Positions 17,710 through 22,029 of a stretch of DNA of 22,029 nucleotides are shown here, one piece after another (within the stretch, counting starts at the first letter, position 1; every line of letters starts with the position of its first letter). Both the position numbers and the translations under genes were made by a program. A model generated the notes under the pieces. It was not told the origin of the DNA, ran no database searches, and saw only the letters and a program-made list of their open reading frames with translations. Source of the stretch: Chara braunii (Eukaryota; Streptophyta; Charophyceae; Charales; Characeae); contig BFEA01000180.1 in NCBI GenBank assembly GCA_003427395.1, positions 837,884 through 859,912 on the forward strand, in the 5' to 3' direction.

Positions 17710-19768
17710 TCATTGTTGAATTGCTCTGCCTCCTCCTTCAACTCGGCGTTCGACATTTCCTCCACCCACGGAATGTGGACATCATCCACACCACGTCCGT
17801 GCTCTTGCCTCCACTGCAGGTGGAGGTTCCAATTCTTGTAGACGAGCTTTGATAGGCAGGTGGGCATAAGCTCCGTCCTCCTCCTGCCAAAAACGAACTC
17901 ATGCAGACTCCAGTTGCGTTTGCATGCCGCAGATGAGCTTGCGTGGCCCAACAGTCTGATCGCTTGGGGCTGCAAAAGATGCAGCCGCGAGCCAAACTCA
18001 TCCCACAACATCTCTGGGGTCTTGGTGCGTGCTGCACGCAAAGCTTCCTCTGATTGCAAGCCCCCCCTCAAATTCACCCACTCGTCAACCTGCCAGCTCA
18101 CGTCATTGAACATCTCGTCAATGCACCAGGTGTACAACCATATGTTGAACCCGACTCGGATCTCGGTGTCTTTGAAGGAGCTCGACGATCTGTACTCCGG
18201 TCCAAGAAGGCTACTGCACAATGCAACTCTGAAGTCATGAACGCCCATTGATCCATGAGGATCGACTCGACCTGTGCCTTCTCGAAGTCTGTCAAGATGT
18301 CCAACTTGCGAATCGACTCCACCACACTATCCATTTGATGATAAACCTTGGCGATTGTTGCGCCCGGACCATCGACGAGCTTCAATAGCGTTACGATGGG
18401 GTCCGTGGTCCTGAAGGCCTTGTCCACCCGCTCCCAAAAGCCTCCATCCAAGATAGTCACTGTCACCTCCTCAAATTGAGAACGCAAGTGGGGCGGCATT
18501 ATGGAGGAGACCCACCCGCTGGCAACCACAGTCAATTTCAGGGCGTTTCTCCTGTCCCACAACGACTGCAACATGATGATGTTGGTCGCGAATCGAGTGA
18601 CACCCGGCCTCTTAATCTGCACACCACCCGATTTGGTCAGGAAGAGTGCTCGAACCTTGTCGTGGTTCATCACGAACTTCCCCAACACATTCCCCCTCTT
18701 CACAGTCTCTGCAAACCACGGAATGCGCTTGTCCATGTCCTCCAATGCGAGGTCAAGGGCATGCGCCGTGGAACCCACCCGAAATATCCACGGGTATTTT
18801 TTCTCCACCAACTTCCCGGCCTTCACACAAACCCGGGCATTATCCATGATCACCCCAACCACACTTCTTGGGCCAATCTCCTCAATCGCAGCGGTGAGTA
18901 TTCCGTAGTACGCACTAGCGTCTTTGTCCTTTCCCGCTACGCACACCGACTTCCAAAAGACGGTGCCGATGGGAGAGGACACCATGACATTTACGTGTGG
19001 TCGTCCCCGCCGGTCAGACCACCCATCTACTTGCACCATACAGCCTGTGCGAGCCCACTTCTTCGCCAACCTCCCCACGTCCTCGATCGCCCTCTGGTGC
19101 TGTCCGAACAATCGGCCATTACACGTTGCCTCTCTCGAGTGCAGTCTCCATGATGGGTGGGCGTCTCGTATGGCGTTCACCATGTCGTTGAAGAACTCGT
19201 TCTCAACCATGTTGAATGGTTGGTTCGTGCACGTCATCCAACGGTCTACACTTCTTAACATCTGCTCATTCTTTGTGACGACGCTGTCGGTCTCCTCCAA
19301 CACCATCTGTGGCATTCGTGTAGCAGGTGCAGCAGATGCACCTGTGCGATGCACCGTGATACCTGGCCCGCTGCCGCCCACCCCTTCGTCACAAGTGTCG
19401 CCCGCCGCTCCGCCACAAGCGTCGCCCACCCCTTCGACCAAACCCCCGCCCATAGGAGCAGCCACCAAACTGGTGACAATAGGTAGGGCATTGGCACCAT
19501 CCCTCGGCATGCCCGAGTCTATCCTTGGCTGTTGCAATCCTTCCTTCCTTCTCAATATTTCCTCTGCGGTCAATGTTTTCGTTGATTTCTCAACTGCGCA
19601 AATCCCCTTCGTGAAATGTTCCTTCAGGTGATTGAGATTGCCTGAAAAATTTAGATCGCAGTAATGGCAGAGCCACCACTTTCCCCCCTTCGAAGGATCC
19701 TTACCCGCGGGGCCAAGGACATCAAAATGGCGCTTGACAAGGCTGGCTTCATGCTTGCGGCTCGACAT
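17631..19768 (-). pseudogene. hAT-family transposase (BED, DUF659, hAT dimerisation)
   Basis: hAT transposases cut and paste DNA transposons in the nucleus. The start is the ATG at 19768 (MSSRKHEASLVKRHF); the few codons upstream begin at a GTG. A BED zinc finger is at residues 34-51 (C34, C37, H47, H51). A Gly-rich linker follows (about 100-145). The DUF659/RNase H-like core is at about 210-365, with Asp248 in VDGWSD and Asp309 in IMDNARV, which I take as the first two catalytic acids. A single-base frameshift near 18208 moves to the frame that carries the C-terminal dimerisation domain (SSSAACKRNWS ... LVYKNWNLHL, about 17815-17940). The conserved Glu of C-E-R is Lys, codon AAA at 17919-17921 (-). 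The acidic tail ends at 17631. No terminal inverted repeats were found by eye. Confidence 0.9.
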
Positions 19769-19854
19769 GATGATCTGCACGCAGCAATAACAGAGCCAGA
19801 ATATCAGTCCTGCTCCACATGTACATCCTGTACTCAGCTGCGCTCCCGACTTCG

Positions 19855-20990
19855 AGAGATGGAGGAGAGATGGAGGAGAAATGGAGGAGAGATGGAGGAG
19901 AGATGGAGGAGAGATGGGCGTAATAGTAGGAAAGATGGAGGAAAGATGGAGGAGAGGTGTACTACAGATGTAGGAGAAATGGATGAGACATGGTGGAGAG
20001 ATGGAGGAAAGATGGACGAGAGATGTACGAGAAATGGAGGAGATGGAGGAGAGATGGAGGAGAGATGGAGAAGAGATGGAGGAGAGATGGAGAGGAGATG
20101 GAGGAGAGATGGAGGAGAGATGAACGAGAGATGGAGGAGAGATGGAGGAGATGGAGGAGAGATGGAGGAGAGATGGAGGAGAGATGGAGGAGAGATGGAG
20201 GAGAGATGGAGGAAAAATGGAGGAGAGATGGAGGAGAGATGGGTGTAATAGTAGGAAAGATGGAGGAAAGACGGAGGAAAGATGGAGGAGAGGTGTACTA
20301 CAGATGTAGGAGAAATGGACGAGAGATGGTGGAGAGATGGAGGAATGATGGACGACAGATGTAGGAGAAATGGAGGAGAGATGGAGGAGAAATGGAGGAG
20401 AGATGGAGGAGAGATGGAAGAGAGATGGAGGACAGATGGACGAGAGACGGAGGAGAGATGGAGGAAATGGAGGAGAGATGGAGGAGAGATGGAGGAGAGA
20501 TGGAGGAGAAATGTAGGAGAGATGGAGGAGAGATGGAGGAGAGATGACTGTAACAATAGGAAAGATGGAGGAAAGATGGAGGAGAGGTGTACTACAAATG
20601 TAGGAGAAATGGACGAGAGATGTTGGAGAGATGGAGGAATGATGGACGACAAATGTAGGAGAAATGGAGGAGAGATGGAAGAAAGATGGAGGAGAGATGG
20701 ACGAGAGATGTAGGAGAAATGGAGGAGGACGGAGGAAAGATGGGAGACAATAGTAGGAAAGACGGAGAAAGGATGGAGGAGAGATGGACTAGAGATGTAG
20801 GCGAAATGGAGGAGAGATGGAGGAAGATGGAGGAGAGATGTAGGAGAAATGGAGGAGGGATGGAGGAGGGATGGAGGAGAGATAGAGGAGAGATGGAGGA
20901 GGGATGGAGGAAAGATGGAGGAGAAATGGAGCAGAGATGGATGACAAATGGAGGAAAGATGGAAGATAATTTGAGGGAATATGGAGGACA
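19855..20990. repeat. 11-bp GGAGGAGAGAT minisatellite with higher-order units
   Basis: About a hundred copies of GGAGGAGAGAT and close variants fill 1.1 kb. A longer block containing TAATAGTAGGAAAGATGG and AGGTGTACTACAGATG recurs at about 19921, 20246 and 20551, with a partial copy near 20748. This gives higher-order periods of roughly 325, 305 and 197 bp. Because 3 x 11 = 33, every frame yields an 11-residue repeat: MEERWRRDGGE on +, SSISPPSLLHL-like on -. Stops are rare in all of them. The long open frames (for example 19664-20248 + and 19834-20652 -) are best explained by this periodicity, not by selection for protein. Confidence 0.95.
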
Positions 20991-21310
20991 GACGGAATGC
21001 AAAAAAGAAAAAAGAAAAAAAGATAAAAAGAAAAAAACCTCTACCCCTCTCAACACGTCCTCCCTTCCCCTTCTCCCTTGTCCCTCCCTCCCTCCCTTCT
21101 ACATCGCTTCTCCCTCCAGTTCTCCACCCATGCTAATGAAGAGTGAGAGGGCTTTCAAACAGAGAGGGCTTTCAAAAACAGTCCTCGTGCGAGTTATCCC
21201 CTTCACATGAATGAAGAGCGAGAGGAGAAAGAGAATGAAGCCCCCTCATTTCCCGCCCGAAATCCGATCGATCCGACAAACCCGACAAAAACGAACTTAT
21301 TACCTGCCCT
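20991..21310. other. Low-complexity flank: A-rich then pyrimidine-rich
   Basis: An A-rich run (about 21000-21038) is followed by a C/T-rich tract (about 21040-21120). A short direct repeat, AGAGGGCTTTCAAA, then appears twice (about 21147-21175). No gene is seen. Confidence 0.7.
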
Positions 21311-21660
21311 GGGGGACGGCGGGCTGGACGGCGCGAGGAAGTGAGGAGAACGAGGGGAAGGAGGAAGAGGACGGGCTGGAGAGGAGGACGGCGAAAGGGG
21401 GGGGGAGAGGGAGGATAACAGGAGGAAGTGAGGAGGACGGCGAGGATGGAGGGGAGTACAACGAGAGATAAGAGGAGGAGAAGTGGACGGGCAGGATGGC
21501 GACGAGAGGAAGTGTGGAGGAGGACGAAGACGAGGAGCAGAAGAGGGGGGAGACGAGGAGAAGCAGAAGAGGGGGGAGACAAGGGGGAGGTGGAGGAGGA
21601 GGAGGAGCAGCGGAGGGGGATGAGGGGGAGGAGGACGATTGGCTGGTGACACTCACCGTC
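21311..21660. repeat. G- and purine-rich low-complexity tract
   Basis: The + strand is nearly all G and A with several runs of five or more G, including one of nine near 21397. AGCAGAAGAGGGGGGAGAC is repeated at 21536 and 21562. The many - strand open frames here (Pro/Ser/Leu-rich) are composition artefacts. The sequence could form G-quadruplexes. Confidence 0.75.
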
Positions 21661-21890
21661 GGGACAGCAGTATGGCGACGGGCGGGATGGGCTGGTCCTC
21701 CTTGATGGCCGCAACGACGATGCTCCTCCTCCTCAGCGGCAACAACAACAGGCAAGATGGCGACGGGCAGAACGGCGGCGCAGCAGGGTGGCGAACGGCG
21801 ACGGGCAGGACGGCGCAAATAGCAGATGGCTGGGGGGACTTTCCTCTGCAACTGCCTTTTGAAGTAGGTGAGTAATGCCCTGAGTCGGAG
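21661..21890. repeat. Degenerate GGCGACGGGCAGGA repeats
   Basis: GGCGACGGGC followed by GGGATGG, AGAACGG or AGGACGG occurs at about 21673, 21759 and 21797; a shuffled relative lies near 21486-21504. The copies are irregularly spaced, and no gene is evident to the end of the window. Confidence 0.6.
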
Positions 21891-22004
21891 TTTCAAATTT
21901 TGAAACCCCAAGGCGGTCCGCGCTTGAGCGCAGGCCGGAAATCTTTTTTGGCGCTACCGGTCACATTTTTGGAAAGGGGCCTCGAAATTGTCGGTTCGAT
22001 CCCC

Positions 22005-22029
22005 GTTTTTTTTTGTTCGGGGGGGGGGG
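22005..22029. other. T run and G run at window edge
   Basis: A T run (about 22006-22014) and a run of 11 G (22019-22029) end the window. GGTTCGATCCCC (21993-22004) precedes the T run and resembles a Pol III B box followed by a terminator. The G run at the very edge may also mark a sequencing or assembly break. Confidence 0.5.

Noticed and set aside
17631-19768. Domesticated hAT host gene
   Set aside because: A frameshift splits the core from the dimerisation domain and a catalytic residue is changed. No second line of evidence such as introns or conservation can be seen here.
19834-20652. 272-residue open frame on the - strand, plus several on the + strand, as proteins
   Set aside because: All are explained by the 11-bp repeat being stop-free in several frames; no start context, domains or unique sequence.
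21876-22014. tRNA gene or tRNA-derived SINE at the end of the window
   Set aside because: A B-box-like GGTTCGATCCCC with a T run is present, but the only A-box-like sequence (TGCCCTGAGTCGG at 21876) is about 105 bp upstream and no cloverleaf can be drawn.

Overview
The window looks like a repeat-rich eukaryotic nuclear genome with no intact host gene that I can recognise. Three decayed transposable elements make up the coding-like DNA: two Ty3/gypsy LTR retrotransposons on the + strand and one hAT-type DNA transposon on the - strand. Microsatellites, minisatellites and a satellite array fill most of the rest. The protein families, a primer-binding site resembling the one for plant initiator tRNA-Met, and the style of the gag and pol text point to the green lineage. 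My best guess is a charophyte alga such as Chara. That rests on recognition by eye, not on a search.

Layout. 1-706: a (GA)n tract, small CATA-loop hairpins, an array of TTGACC motifs and a leader. 707-6160: Ty3/gypsy element 1, with gag carrying a CCHC knuckle, protease, reverse transcriptase, RNase H, integrase and a C-terminal chromodomain-like tail. It is broken by at least eight in-frame stops and many single-base frameshifts. 6161-8379: non-coding, LTR-like sequence with short direct repeats, a TATA box, more CATA-loop hairpins and a tandem hairpin array. 8382-9299: a candidate primer-binding site, an AT-rich leader and a 13-bp repeat. 9300-11816: gag and protease of Ty3/gypsy element 2. 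11817-13744: mixed non-coding DNA with hairpins, (CA)n, (TA)n and a 35-bp duplication. 13745-15224: about 17 copies of a 92-bp satellite. 15225-17494: the rest of element 2 pol, which starts abruptly about 30 bp before the YFDD motif. The first half of its reverse transcriptase is missing. 17631-19768 (- strand): hAT transposase with BED finger, DUF659/RNase H-like core and dimerisation domain, one frameshift and a repeat-built acidic tail. 19855-20990: an 11-bp minisatellite with higher-order copies. 20991-22029: purine- and G-rich low-complexity DNA.

How it fits together. Nothing here looks like a working pathway or operon. Each element carries lesions in catalytic residues. Element 1 has lost the active-site Asp of protease and the first Asp of both RNase H and integrase, while its polymerase YLDD is intact. 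Element 2 has lost the integrase Glu. The hAT has lost the Glu I take to be the third catalytic residue. Most stops and several of these substitutions can be read as C-to-T or G-to-A transitions, as expected for silenced, cytosine-methylated repeats. I did not find a convincing new biological system. The most interesting leads are the CATA-loop hairpins with covarying stems, the satellite joined to the middle of a reverse transcriptase, and the two arrays of plant transcription-factor-like motifs in the leader regions.
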